DNA of 64,000 bases from Paenibacillus roseus. GTDB lineage: Bacteria; Bacillota; Bacilli; Paenibacillales; Paenibacillaceae. The notes beneath the pieces are model-generated. The model was not told the origin of the DNA. It searched no databases and was given only the letters and a program-made list of their open reading frames with translations. The stretch is from contig NZ_JAELUP010000103.1 of assembly GCF_016424485.1 (NCBI RefSeq), forward strand, positions 124,001 through 188,000, in the 5' to 3' direction. Made by a program: the position numbers and the translations under genes. This document shows positions 29,201 to 35,630 of the stretch, in pieces. How positions within the stretch are numbered: the stretch's first letter is position 1; every line of letters begins with the position of its first letter.

Positions 29201-29475
29201 CCACCTCATCTGCCGGAGGCAGCTTGACATCAGCTGTCAGTATACGTGCTGAGTCTGCGGGGATTGGCAGCACTGACTTAACCAGACAGGGAGCCTCGTG
29301 GAAAGGATATTTGGGGGAGCGGGAAGCGAATATCAGACTGGAGGAGTTGCAAGACGGCAGCTACACCTTCGTCTTTACGGTTACGTATAGCAACGGCATC
29401 AAGAAATCCGCGACCGTGACGATCCGCATCACCAATAACTGGAGCGATGTTATCCAGCTTCACCGCAGGTACTAG
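23269..29475 (+). CDS. giant secreted multi-PKD-domain surface protein
   Basis: The product is about 2,068 residues. A signal or anchor sequence (residues 1 to about 38) precedes an N-terminal region without a recognised domain that carries Cys pairs. Ig/PKD-like modules follow at about 495-620, 613-690 and 695-795 (RPPVFQIG, NPIPRIEAP, DRPPVAQLELP). A long central region at about 800-1400 includes a propeller-like stretch and a lectin/LamG-like segment (FTFEFQQSMAVSTHPSGFAF). Further PKD- and Fn3-like repeats (about 1526-1925) end in the classic NRPPVADFTC module, then a conserved-looking 140-residue tail. There is no SLH, LPXTG or catalytic site. GTG 23269 was chosen for GGAGGT upstream; ATG 23248 overlaps the previous gene. 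Function unknown; adhesion or matrix assembly is inference. Confidence 0.85.
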   Translation: MKRRLKGIPLVLILTFIFEMISPFVPLWSELRTIEAAPDFGNAAIKPYPVGSKRYAVGFMYYEAWSNTRGQFTNIGPGDVVPVDLLYHTYNFSFPGRKVTNVKVYKFNPANADHKLYFNESRFQQDYETFAWYISKSVNDPIVSNISGIGTSSVTFKVNLSGELTIDRHEDMTGSEYCTEIVTVNGKQQPRCSPGAKVYRYYFPVVFEYHLEGQMIVQHYTTNGQSLASVLPTQTSDMQIGKLYPLTPPSHKDYTYEGYKENSEGIPDGNIKKGTPNIYYNGSYDTHRINFYYTKIESPPPQTQAEIKIRHMVRTSPTGSYSLADESSEVVGTLPATRTITANTTYGTVQGYNVDYSTYKNTVNSGSLASVSLSTANKTAFVSFFYEKTNNSGKYTSDFWINPGTIEFRETFHFIPQISVSGCTYYSHRYRIVRGSSSVVTNPVYGINTTSTFSYDKYPSVIAAGTHNVYIEVTTSCGTSEWVGPKQLVVSSPKNNRPPVFQIGFVYPWADTIPLQEVLEGELVNMIYIIDPKVPTPHDPDGDDLYFEGFDFEGTSSTFLKTIPTAYKDNLYLNGYNRITMSSPGTHSISATMRDVFGASSTAYTSIKVVSRNPIPRIEAPSEVIVNRPLKPNAIHGQNSTAALNKTIRDYHWTNKQDKYSQLGTETVELEVTDSGGIRSLPKDKAKVMINVVPDRPPVAQLELPQRILRGPVDILNKSYSPDKDEIIRSELTIWYDADNSGKFNKEPARMTNLLLNGTHKFNPVKVGKYRFQIEVEEDWGLKDKAVYEIEVVNEAPQTSFSLTSDSPEPPEFDIFNIAPTAVLFKNDWVGSTTFASKADKLNEIYLGYDEETNSLVNRYGKSPYKAPPNNAEMTKEERKEPYASNGQLFNIPYLHSGVSGSKKTFSGVFGSISYTEISSSYNLKEEYFSEKQRTSGDKMYLIHDRLGGSYQTACRYYRQNEDTHLWKCFLTRTDTDGKKSWTYETEKVETSSKSDVPLEIGGGKYKGGIAISDDGLKIGFHETVVSGGLVDRVLKWYEIETLRPFAGNVSSGPVPTKNDLEESSYNSTTGVSIKKKLLFEDDEVAIKSIKISENYQRDYNVYSYDYTERLETYNKLTNTTKTYTVYEKKKMTDRSYGSSCGVWTGGSMGYTFDFLGVGYATSQDGITYIVDAFNKIHIVAKDGTLIKVVPTLQKYPQTTYKCDGGNIDNYEYSIKDIGFGADGEFYVILQEKYFEQRGSIRNNQSYISITPNAYYKQYLYSSKGQVSVETNADELGQVLKKDTSIADADFTFEFQQSMAVSTHPSGFAFRAQNHQNMYRLELYNHKAELVKVVNGKRTSLGSAPISVRGDQFLHMKLSVRRDKIKIRSQGLPLFDVTDKTFKAGSYGYFFNAPGTKFRNLQVAVPIVDPNKIDDVGIVGEELTYNTLFEDIEKDAQVPGLDEWTYVHSQPNKFLDAKDGYSGRSQYHEMTFKEPLSQLDKVGQYTITYSGVDDPTPSGYKYPDSEAFASYMQRSDLYTKMVIIHRKPIALFTIKQDDNFVLSYTDASYDPDRWLPGGTCSKEATGIDYCSTRGITQYKWAYSDPDGKSMSGQLRKPTKKGLYTVRLSVQDEYGAWSDWYEQEIWLEAPLPNTPPVPGFTTTPITTYRNTDMRIESSAYDMEDGDRQSIEHGWYIKNISTGGSETYQSNARTEWMKSFNTVGTFAIRQVVKDSGGLAAELTKQVYIINRQPRAEIQVPESVDQSKPTKFDNLRPTFEWQFKDADSVDRQTQYQVRIYKYGGILQLDSGERSGNVLKWMPTSDLPENMNLYVQVRVHDGIEWGEWSERKFFYIETNRPPVADFTCTPNPGYEGDPIICTNRSVDPDGDQMTYEWQISGPGGYSKTYQTEHSSIPGSVTENRTGAYTIRLRAVDHKGAPNQQDEVQTVQVLPLALTAQVLHTPEWEARRVQWNARNPRAQRQADQFWAGEGFVLQAVPTATSSAGGSLTSAVSIRAESAGIGSTDLTRQGASWKGYLGEREANIRLEELQDGSYTFVFTVTYSNGIKKSATVTIRITNNWSDVIQLHRRY

Positions 29476-29500
29476 CTCCAATTCAGTAATCGCGCGATGA

Positions 29501-29543
29501 AACTCCTTGCTGTTCCTCTTTGGGACAGCAGGGAGTTGTTGTC
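29501..29543 (+). terminator. terminator of the stalk/PKD operon
   Basis: AACTCCTTGCTGTTCC pairs over 16 bp, with G-U pairs, with GGGACAGCAGGGAGTT, then TTGTTGTCT. Confidence 0.8.
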
Positions 29544-29703
29544 TCATCAGGGGGAATCCAGCGGCTATTATTCATTATTCAAAAAATCAGAATTTTAGTT
29601 TCAGACGTTAATCCAGGAATCCTAGTTGTGCCTCGCTTTTGTTCGCCAACATGGGTTACAATGACAGAACCTAGAGTAATGGTAAAAGGGGTGGGCAGTC
29701 AGA

Positions 29704-30444
29704 ATGCATGGAAACTCTAACTTCTACGAATTAAAGCAACTTGTGGAGCAAAGTGAGCGGATTGTCTTTTTTGGCGGGGCAGGCACGTCGACAGAAAGTG
29801 GAATTCCGGACTTCAGGTCGGCAGAAGGATTGTTCAATAATCGGGAGAACCGCAAGCTGGCACCGGAGGAAATGCTCAGTCGGGACTTTTTCATAGCGCA
29901 TCCTGAGGATTTCTATCTATTCTACACCTCAAAAATGATTTATACGGAAGCCAAACCGAACAAGGCGCATCTGGCATTGGCGGAGCTTGAACGGGATGGG
30001 AAATTGAAGGCGGTTATTACCCAAAATATTGACGGACTGCATCAGCTAGCAGGAAGCCGGAATGTGCTGGAGCTCCATGGCTCTGTGCACCGGAACTATT
30101 GTATGGATTGCGGAGAATCGTATCCGTTATCGGCGGTAGTCGAGGCTAGAGGAGCCGTTCCTCGTTGCAGCATTTGCAACGGAATTATTAAGCCGGATGT
30201 GGTGCTCTATCAGGAAAGCCTCGATATGGAGGTGCTGGAGCGGGCCGCGATGCATATTAGCAAGGCCGACATGCTGATTGTCGCAGGTACTTCGCTGACC
30301 GTACAGCCAGCTGCTGGTTTGGTTCGGCTGTACAAAGGGGATCGACTGGTGCTTATCAACAAAAGCGCAACACCGATGGACAGGCTGGCTAAAATTTTGG
30401 TGCAGGACAGCATCGGCAAGGTGCTGGATGCTATAATTCGGTAA
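29704..30444 (+). CDS. cobB: NAD-dependent protein deacylase (sirtuin)
   Basis: The 246-residue Sir2 enzyme has the NAD-binding GGAGTSTESGIPDFRS, TQNIDGLHQLAGS, the catalytic H125 in ELHGSVHR, two zinc Cys pairs (CMDC and CSIC) and VAGTSLTVQPAAGL. It removes acyl groups from lysines using NAD+. In Bacillus the family regulates acetyl-CoA synthetase and others. There is no acs or acu gene nearby, so the physiological target is unclear. It is a single-gene unit upstream of sigK. Confidence 0.95.
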   Translation: MHGNSNFYELKQLVEQSERIVFFGGAGTSTESGIPDFRSAEGLFNNRENRKLAPEEMLSRDFFIAHPEDFYLFYTSKMIYTEAKPNKAHLALAELERDGKLKAVITQNIDGLHQLAGSRNVLELHGSVHRNYCMDCGESYPLSAVVEARGAVPRCSICNGIIKPDVVLYQESLDMEVLERAAMHISKADMLIVAGTSLTVQPAAGLVRLYKGDRLVLINKSATPMDRLAKILVQDSIGKVLDAIIR

Positions 30445-30606
30445 AAGCGGTAGACCCGTTATAACAGAATTCGTTACAATCGGCGGCGTACAGGCACGAA
30501 TGGGCGCATACCCACATACACTAAAGAACAGACTTCAATGTTCGCCTGAGTACGGGATCTTGCAACTTTCCCTGATCAGGTAATACAGCGTGGAGGTGGC
30601 CGATTC

Positions 30607-31308
30607 ATGCCAGGATTGTTCGCGACGATTGCCATGTTCATTAAGCAACTGTCGCTGCTTGTTTCGTATGTCAAAAACAATGCATTTCCACAGCCGCTGC
30701 AAGAAGAAGAGGAAGCGAAGCATCTGAAGCTGTTTGCCGAGGGCAATCAGCATTCCCGTAATTTGCTGATCGAGCATAATTTGCGGCTAGTTGCTCACAT
30801 TGTCAAAAAATTCGACAATACCGGCGAGGATCTGGAGGATCTGATCTCCATTGGAACAATTGGTCTGATTAAAGCAATTGAAAGCTATCAGGCCGGGAAA
30901 GGGACCAAGCTGGCAACCTTTGCGGCTCGTTGTATAGAAAACGAAATCCTCATGCATCTTCGGTCGCTAAAGAAGACACGCAAGGATGTATCCCTGCATG
31001 ACCCGATTGGTACGGACAAGGAAGGCAATGAAATTACATTGATTGATATTCTGGGCACAGAAACGGATGACGTAGTTGACAAGGTGCAGCTAAAAATTGA
31101 GAAGAGCAAAATCTATAAAAATCTCGATATTCTGGATGATCGGGAAAAGGAAGTTGTCGTTGGCCGCTTCGGCCTGGAAGCGGGAGGAGAGGAACGCACG
31201 CAGCGGGAAATTGCCAAGGAGCTTGGCATTAGCCGTTCCTATGTCTCACGCATCGAGAAGAGGGCGTTAATGAAGCTATATCATGAGTTTTACAAGGCGA
31301 AGGGATGA
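30607..31308 (+). CDS. sigK: RNA polymerase sporulation sigma factor SigK, uninterrupted
   Basis: The 233-residue protein follows SigK closely. An N-terminal pro-sequence with SYVKNNAFPQPL precedes region 2 (HNLRLVAHIVKKFDNTGEDL, TFAARCIENEILMHLRSLKKT), then DVSLHDPIGTDKEGNEI and region 4 (REIAKELGISRSYVSRIEK). SigK drives late mother-cell gene expression in sporulation and is normally made as a membrane-bound precursor. The reading frame is continuous, so no skin-type element splits it in this genome. However, residues about 63-86 are duplicated as DNA at 32591-32660, beyond the neighbouring zeta-type module. A good terminator follows. Confidence 0.95.
   Translation: MPGLFATIAMFIKQLSLLVSYVKNNAFPQPLQEEEEAKHLKLFAEGNQHSRNLLIEHNLRLVAHIVKKFDNTGEDLEDLISIGTIGLIKAIESYQAGKGTKLATFAARCIENEILMHLRSLKKTRKDVSLHDPIGTDKEGNEITLIDILGTETDDVVDKVQLKIEKSKIYKNLDILDDREKEVVVGRFGLEAGGEERTQREIAKELGISRSYVSRIEKRALMKLYHEFYKAKG
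30795..30864. repeat. 70-bp direct repeat, copy 1 (inside sigK)
   Basis: This segment is repeated in the same orientation at 32591-32660 with one mismatch (TTCGAC here, TTTGAC there). It covers the region 2 coding sequence of sigK. Confidence 0.97.
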
Positions 31309-31326
31309 GCTTTAGAGACTGAGACT

Positions 31327-31353
31327 GACGTATCGAGAAGATACGTCTTTTTT
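31327..31353 (+). terminator. terminator of sigK
   Basis: GACGTATC-GAGAA-GATACGTC is a perfect 8-bp stem followed by TTTTTT. Confidence 0.9.
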
Positions 31354-31380
31354 CTTGACATTATAGAATTTATAAAATTT

Positions 31381-31416
31381 CGAGGTGGAGTTGTCTTCCG
31401 CCTCGTTTTTATTTTT
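31381..31416 (+). terminator. second terminator-like hairpin after sigK
   Basis: CGAGGTGGA pairs with TCCGCCTCG (one G-U), followed by TTTTTATTTTT. It may be the terminator of a lost gene, since only about 30 bp of non-coding DNA separates it from the first terminator. Confidence 0.65.
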
Positions 31417-31430
31417 GGTATGGTAGGAGT

Positions 31431-31678
31431 ATGGAGCCGAACAAGGGAGAAGTCTGGCTTAAAGATGGAGAATTACAGGTGAAGTACGCCAAGGCGTTAT
31501 GACGCCGGAGTATTACAAAGGTATTCACGGGAATGAATACAGAATAGAGGAAACAAAAAAAACAACGGAACGTAAGGAAACTTCTAACGTTCAGTTGCTT
31601 CGTATTCTAAAAAGTGGCAGTACGAACTTAAAGGACACCCTCAGGCGTTTTTCTTATTTTCGTGTTGTATTAAGATAG
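31431..31678 (+). other. two small overlapping reading frames of unknown nature
   Basis: A 23-codon frame (31431-31502, beginning MEPNKGEVWLKDGELQVKY) stops at a TGA that overlaps, as ATGA, the start of a 59-codon frame (31499-31678, MTPEYYKGIHGNEYRIEE). They read like one gene with a frameshift, or two coupled short genes. I recognise no family. The composition is AT-richer than the chromosome to the left, and this DNA lies between the two sigK repeat copies. Confidence 0.35.
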
Positions 31679-31689
31679 TGGTCAGCAGA

Positions 31690-31724
31690 GTAATTATTAA
31701 TTACGCTTTTTTATATGCTATACT
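31690..31724 (+). promoter_or_regulatory. promoter and palindromic operator of the toxin-antitoxin-like pair
   Basis: TATACT at 31719-31724 is a good -10. GTAATTA-T-TAATTAC at 31690-31704 is a perfect palindrome covering the -35 area, as expected for an autoregulated module. Confidence 0.55.
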
Positions 31725-31757
31725 CAAACTACAAGTTGAATCAAGGCGGTGACACCA

Positions 31758-31937
31758 ATGATGAATCGTACGCAGGATTTATCTAAATTAATCCGATTAA
31801 CGGGCGATCGTGCCAAATTAGATGCGAAAGCAAATGGAACATACATTGTGTATAAAACTACAGATGGTCATATCGTTAGAGAGTATGCTACGGGTGAGAT
31901 TGTGCGAATGAGTAAGCAGGACTTGCATCATGAGTGA
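31758..31937 (+). CDS. small protein upstream of zeta-type kinase, candidate antitoxin
   Basis: This 59-residue protein begins NRTQDLSKLIRLTGDRAKLD and ends with a beta-hairpin-like stretch (TYIVYKTTDGHIVREY). Its stop codon overlaps the next gene's start by 8 bp, so the two are translationally coupled. The ATG at 31758 is used because AAGGCGG lies 6-7 bp upstream; a GTG at 31749 lies within that site. It is unlike the helical epsilon antitoxin or PezA, and I do not recognise a named family. The antitoxin role is inferred only from its size, order and overlap with the kinase gene. Confidence 0.65.
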   Translation: MMNRTQDLSKLIRLTGDRAKLDAKANGTYIVYKTTDGHIVREYATGEIVRMSKQDLHHE

Positions 31938-32568
31938 TGTGAATGCTACAATGTTTGATTTTTCTGGCAATAATGGAAGTGGTAAGAGTACAATTCGAAA
32001 CTTAATTGTAGATAAACTTGGGGTAAGCATCAATATTGATCCTGATGCATTAGCACGCAAAATTGACAATATGAATCCTGAAAAACGAAAAGTATCTGCA
32101 GGCAAAGAAGCAATAAGATTAGTTAGAGAATGTATTCGTAATAAGTGGGATTTTACCGTCGAAACGACTTTAGCAGGTGGCAACGTAATCCGTCATATGC
32201 AAGAAGCGAAGGGTCATGGCTTTGAGATCATCATGTTCTATGTAGGACTAGGAGATGTTCAACTTAATATTGAGCGTGTTGCTACACGTGTGAAGAATGG
32301 TGGTCATCATATCGATACGGAAGATATCATTCGACGTGATGGTACGAGTATGAAAAACCTTCTTCAAAATATGTTTTTAATCGATCATTTAGTCGTCATA
32401 GACAATAGTAAAGTTGTTGGTGAAATGATTATTGAAGCGGATTTGAGTGCAATAAAGTATCACGTTGATGAGTTGCCAGAGTGGGCGCAAGTTATTGAAA
32501 GATCCGTATTGTTGAGGAATAATCACTGGAAAGAGCAAACTAGCTCGAGCATGTTGGAGTTCGTTTAG
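31930..32568 (+). CDS. zeta-toxin-like P-loop kinase
   Basis: The 212-residue protein has a Walker A GNNGSGKST (K19), the zeta-like INIDPDALAR, ETTLAGGNVIRHMQEAKGHG and the substrate and Arg loop RVKNGGHHIDTEDIIRRDGTS. This is the same motif order as zeta/PezT kinases, which phosphorylate UDP-N-acetylglucosamine and stall cell-wall synthesis. The length matches single-domain zeta toxins. Its paired upstream small gene and palindromic promoter support a toxin-antitoxin module. It could instead be a related non-toxic nucleoside or sugar kinase. The gene is AT-rich compared with the flanking sigma-factor and sugar genes, which suggests acquisition. Confidence 0.8.
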   Translation: MSDVNATMFDFSGNNGSGKSTIRNLIVDKLGVSINIDPDALARKIDNMNPEKRKVSAGKEAIRLVRECIRNKWDFTVETTLAGGNVIRHMQEAKGHGFEIIMFYVGLGDVQLNIERVATRVKNGGHHIDTEDIIRRDGTSMKNLLQNMFLIDHLVVIDNSKVVGEMIIEADLSAIKYHVDELPEWAQVIERSVLLRNNHWKEQTSSSMLEFV

Positions 32569-32590
32569 TTTTTTTGACATCGTTTCGTGA

Positions 32591-32660
32591 TCACATTGTC
32601 AAAAAATTTGACAATACCGGCGAGGATCTGGAGGATCTGATCTCCATTGGAACAATTGGT
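32591..32660. repeat. 70-bp direct repeat, copy 2 (orphan fragment of sigK)
   Basis: It is 69/70 identical to 30795-30864 in the same orientation and begins 22 bp after the zeta-type gene. The flanks differ abruptly on both sides (left GTGA against TTGC; right GGATCG against CTGATT), so it is a clean-edged fragment, not a decayed gene. Confidence 0.97.
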
Positions 32661-32758
32661 GGATCGTCCTACACTAAGTTGAACAATAAAAACCAGCTAA
32701 TTTCTCTTGAGTGTGTATAATAACTAGACAGATTTATTGAACGAAAAGAGGGTTCCAG

Positions 32759-33769
32759 ATGAAGAAGTGGACATGGCTGTATTTGCTCTTGATCGGAGCG
32801 TATACGATTTATGCGCTCAATTTCTTCTACAGCAAGGGAAGCGCCGGGCAGCGGGTGGACGAGATTGGGCTTTCCGGAAGTCTGGAAGAGAAGTATGTAA
32901 TGGTGACGTTCCAGTCCGGAATCGATTATTGGAAGAGCGTGCTCAAAGGGTTCGAGGATGCGGCAGAGCTGCTCAATGTGTCAGTGGAATATCGGGGCTC
33001 GGCCCAATATGACGTACGTGAGCAGATGACGGTGCTGGAGCAGGTAATCGCGAAGAAGCCGGCTGGCATCGCTTTAACAGTGATGAACCCGAAAGCGCTT
33101 ACACCGTCCATCGACAAGGCGGTTGATGCCGGCATTCCGGTTGTGCTGTTCGACTCTGGAGCGCCGCTTAGCAAAGCGTATTCCTTGCTGGCAACAGATA
33201 ACTACAGCGCCGGCGTGACAGCCGCTCGCACGATGGCGTCGCTCATCGGGGAACGCGGCGATGTTGGCGTTGTGACATTGCCGAACCAACTCAACCATCA
33301 GGAGCGGACGAACGGATTCAAGGACACGATTTCCTCGGAATTTCCGAATATGCGACTTGTTGCGGTCAAGGATGGCAAAGGCGATCGCATCGTCTCCCGT
33401 GACGCCGCCACAAAAATTATGAAGCAATTCCCGTCGGTCAAAGGCATATTCAACACGGACGCGGTTGGCGGTGTAGGTGTCGCGGATGCGGTCAGGCTGG
33501 AGCAGAAGCAAAGCGAAGTGAAAGTGATTGGCTTCGACACCGACAAGGTGACGCTCGATATGGTGCGGGAAGGCGCGATCTCGGCGACGCTGGCACAAGG
33601 GGCATGGAATATGGGCTACTGGTCGCTGCAGTTTCTGTTCCATCTGCACCACGGCCTGATCAGTCCGGACAGTGGACAAACGGCGGACGCTTCACCACTG
33701 CCGGTCAATGTGGATACCGGCATCACGGTTGTGACAAAAGATAATGTGGCCAATTATTACTTGAAATGA
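32759..33769 (+). CDS. membrane-anchored sugar-binding sensor protein (XylFII-like)
   Basis: The 336-residue protein has one N-terminal membrane segment (WTWLYLLLIGAYTIYALNFFY) with no lipobox Cys, then a type I periplasmic-binding fold: GFEDAAELLNVSVEY, IDKAVDAGIPVVLFDSGAPL, GIFNTDAVGGVGVADAV, VIGFDTDKVTLDMV. It is followed 20 bp later by a LytS/YesM-type kinase and a YesN-type regulator. This matches XylFII-LytS-YesN of Clostridium beijerinckii, where the binding protein presents sugar to the kinase instead of feeding a transporter. A separate ChvE-type lipoprotein for transport exists at 44.5 kb, which supports the sensor role. The start has AAGAGGG 7 bp upstream. Confidence 0.88.
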   Translation: MKKWTWLYLLLIGAYTIYALNFFYSKGSAGQRVDEIGLSGSLEEKYVMVTFQSGIDYWKSVLKGFEDAAELLNVSVEYRGSAQYDVREQMTVLEQVIAKKPAGIALTVMNPKALTPSIDKAVDAGIPVVLFDSGAPLSKAYSLLATDNYSAGVTAARTMASLIGERGDVGVVTLPNQLNHQERTNGFKDTISSEFPNMRLVAVKDGKGDRIVSRDAATKIMKQFPSVKGIFNTDAVGGVGVADAVRLEQKQSEVKVIGFDTDKVTLDMVREGAISATLAQGAWNMGYWSLQFLFHLHHGLISPDSGQTADASPLPVNVDTGITVVTKDNVANYYLK

Positions 33770-33789
33770 CTGGCGGGCGGTGAGAGGCG

Positions 33790-35595
33790 ATGGACAAGAT
33801 ACGCTGGCTGGAACTAAATGATTGGCCGATTCGATACAAGTTGATCATGCACTTTTTGTTGATCTGGATGTTGCCATCCATTGGACTGGGCTTCCTGATC
33901 AACTGGACGGTCGATAGCATCATAGAGCGGCAAGTGACGGACAACACGCTGCAGTTAATTGGCAAAGTGAACCGGTCGCTGGAGTATTACGTTGGCAACT
34001 TGCAGAATATAACGTACTTTATGTCCAATAACCCTAGTATCCGGCAGTTTCTCGACGGCACCGGAGATGAGAAGCTGGCAGAGGGGAGGAACCATTATGA
34101 GACGCGCCAGTTTCTGCAAGGGTTCAGCACGCTCTACTCGGAAGTGGCCGGCATTCTGATCGCGAGTGATAGCGGCGAGTATATTAGCAACGAGTTATAT
34201 GCAAAAGACGGATATCGGATGACAGACGAATCGTGGTACAAAGAAGCGGTAGACAATCAGGGGATTTTCAAAATCGTCGGACATCCATTCGGTCGGCATA
34301 TGTTCAGCCATGTCAATTACCGCGATAGCGAAGTCGTCTCTGTCGTCAGAGCGATTGTTGACCCGGACACCCAGCGAGTGCTTGGCGTGGCGCTCATCGA
34401 TCTGAAGCTGCGTGTCATCGCTGAGGCGGCCAAAGACGTCCGACTCGGCAAATCCGGCTATCTCATGGTGATCGACGATAAGGGGGAGAGCATCTACTCC
34501 CCAGCGAAACCGCTTGTTCACGAAATTTCGACGGACTGGTTAGCAGATGGGCCTTCCGGCACGCTGTCCAAAGTGGTAGATGGCAATCGACTACAATTCA
34601 TCTACTTAAAGTCCGCATTCACGAACTGGACGACGATCGGCGTATTTCTGAAGAGAGAATCGGTATTCGAGGCGCGGGAAATCCAGTTCTATATCGTCAG
34701 CTTCGTTTTCCTCGTCTGCCTGTTCGGGATCGCGGCCTCGTACTTGCTGTCCCATTCAATCTCCCGGCCGATCGGGCAACTGACGAACTTCATGCAGAAG
34801 GCGGAATCGGGCGATCTGCTGATCCGTTATATTGGCGAACGTCGCGACGAAGTGGGCATGCTCGGCAGAAGCTTCAATCGGATGCTTACCGAGATTAGCA
34901 AGTTGATCCACCTGACAGAAAGACAGGAGCGGCAGAAACGGGAAGCGGAGTTAAGAACACTTACGGCGCACATCCGCCCACATTTTCTATACAATACGCT
35001 TGATACCATTCATTGGATGGCGCGCCGGCGCGACGCCGAAGATGTGGCTGAGGTGGTGGAGTCGTTATCGAAGTTGTTCCGAATCGGCCTGAGCAAAGGG
35101 AGCGATCGGATTCCGCTGGCCGAGGAACTGGCGCATGTAGAGAGCTATATGAAGATCCAGCGGATTCGATATCGCGACAAACTGGCGTTCACAGAAGAAA
35201 TTCAGCAAGACGCCTTGCACTATTATGTGCCGAAGCTGGTCTTGCAGCCGCTTGTGGAGAACGCGATCTACCATGGCATCAAGGAGCGAAGAGGACCGGG
35301 CGTGATAACGCTGGTGGTTAGCGAGGAAGATGGCCTTTTGATGATGCGCGTTTCTGACAACGGCGCGGGCATTAAATGGGATAAACTGGAAAGTATTCGC
35401 TCTGGGTTGGCGAAGGCAGGCGGCGCGGGTATGACCGCGCCCGAGGAGGATGCTTCGGCGCAAGTGCAAGGGTATGGCCTGGTGAATGTGCACGAACGGA
35501 TTAGGCTGACCTATGGCGACGAGTATGGTCTTACGATTGATAGCGAATTTGGCGCTGGAACGACCGTGACAATCGTGTTACCTGCGGAATCGTAA
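33790..35595 (+). CDS. LytS/YesM-type sensor histidine kinase
   Basis: The 601-residue protein has two membrane segments (about residues 18-38 and 298-320) flanking an extracellular Cache-like domain. HAMP follows (SRPIGQLTNFMQKAESGDLL), then a His_kinase domain with H398 in HIRPHFLYNTLDTIHW, and an HATPase domain with VENAIYHGIKERRG and DNGAGI. The family autophosphorylates and passes phosphate to a YesN-type AraC regulator. Genes for the sensor protein before it and the regulator after it are co-directional and closely spaced, so the three probably form one operon. Confidence 0.93.
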   Translation: MDKIRWLELNDWPIRYKLIMHFLLIWMLPSIGLGFLINWTVDSIIERQVTDNTLQLIGKVNRSLEYYVGNLQNITYFMSNNPSIRQFLDGTGDEKLAEGRNHYETRQFLQGFSTLYSEVAGILIASDSGEYISNELYAKDGYRMTDESWYKEAVDNQGIFKIVGHPFGRHMFSHVNYRDSEVVSVVRAIVDPDTQRVLGVALIDLKLRVIAEAAKDVRLGKSGYLMVIDDKGESIYSPAKPLVHEISTDWLADGPSGTLSKVVDGNRLQFIYLKSAFTNWTTIGVFLKRESVFEAREIQFYIVSFVFLVCLFGIAASYLLSHSISRPIGQLTNFMQKAESGDLLIRYIGERRDEVGMLGRSFNRMLTEISKLIHLTERQERQKREAELRTLTAHIRPHFLYNTLDTIHWMARRRDAEDVAEVVESLSKLFRIGLSKGSDRIPLAEELAHVESYMKIQRIRYRDKLAFTEEIQQDALHYYVPKLVLQPLVENAIYHGIKERRGPGVITLVVSEEDGLLMMRVSDNGAGIKWDKLESIRSGLAKAGGAGMTAPEEDASAQVQGYGLVNVHERIRLTYGDEYGLTIDSEFGAGTTVTIVLPAES

Positions 35596-35630
35596 AGGGT
35601 GCGTGAGTGGCGGTAGAGGGGGATGTCTGA

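Noticed and set aside
32661..32758. Possible insertion-sequence end just after the second sigK fragment
   Set aside because: The sequence GGATCGTCCTACACTAAG looked like a terminal repeat, but I found no matching inverted partner within the sigK-to-sensor interval and no transposase.
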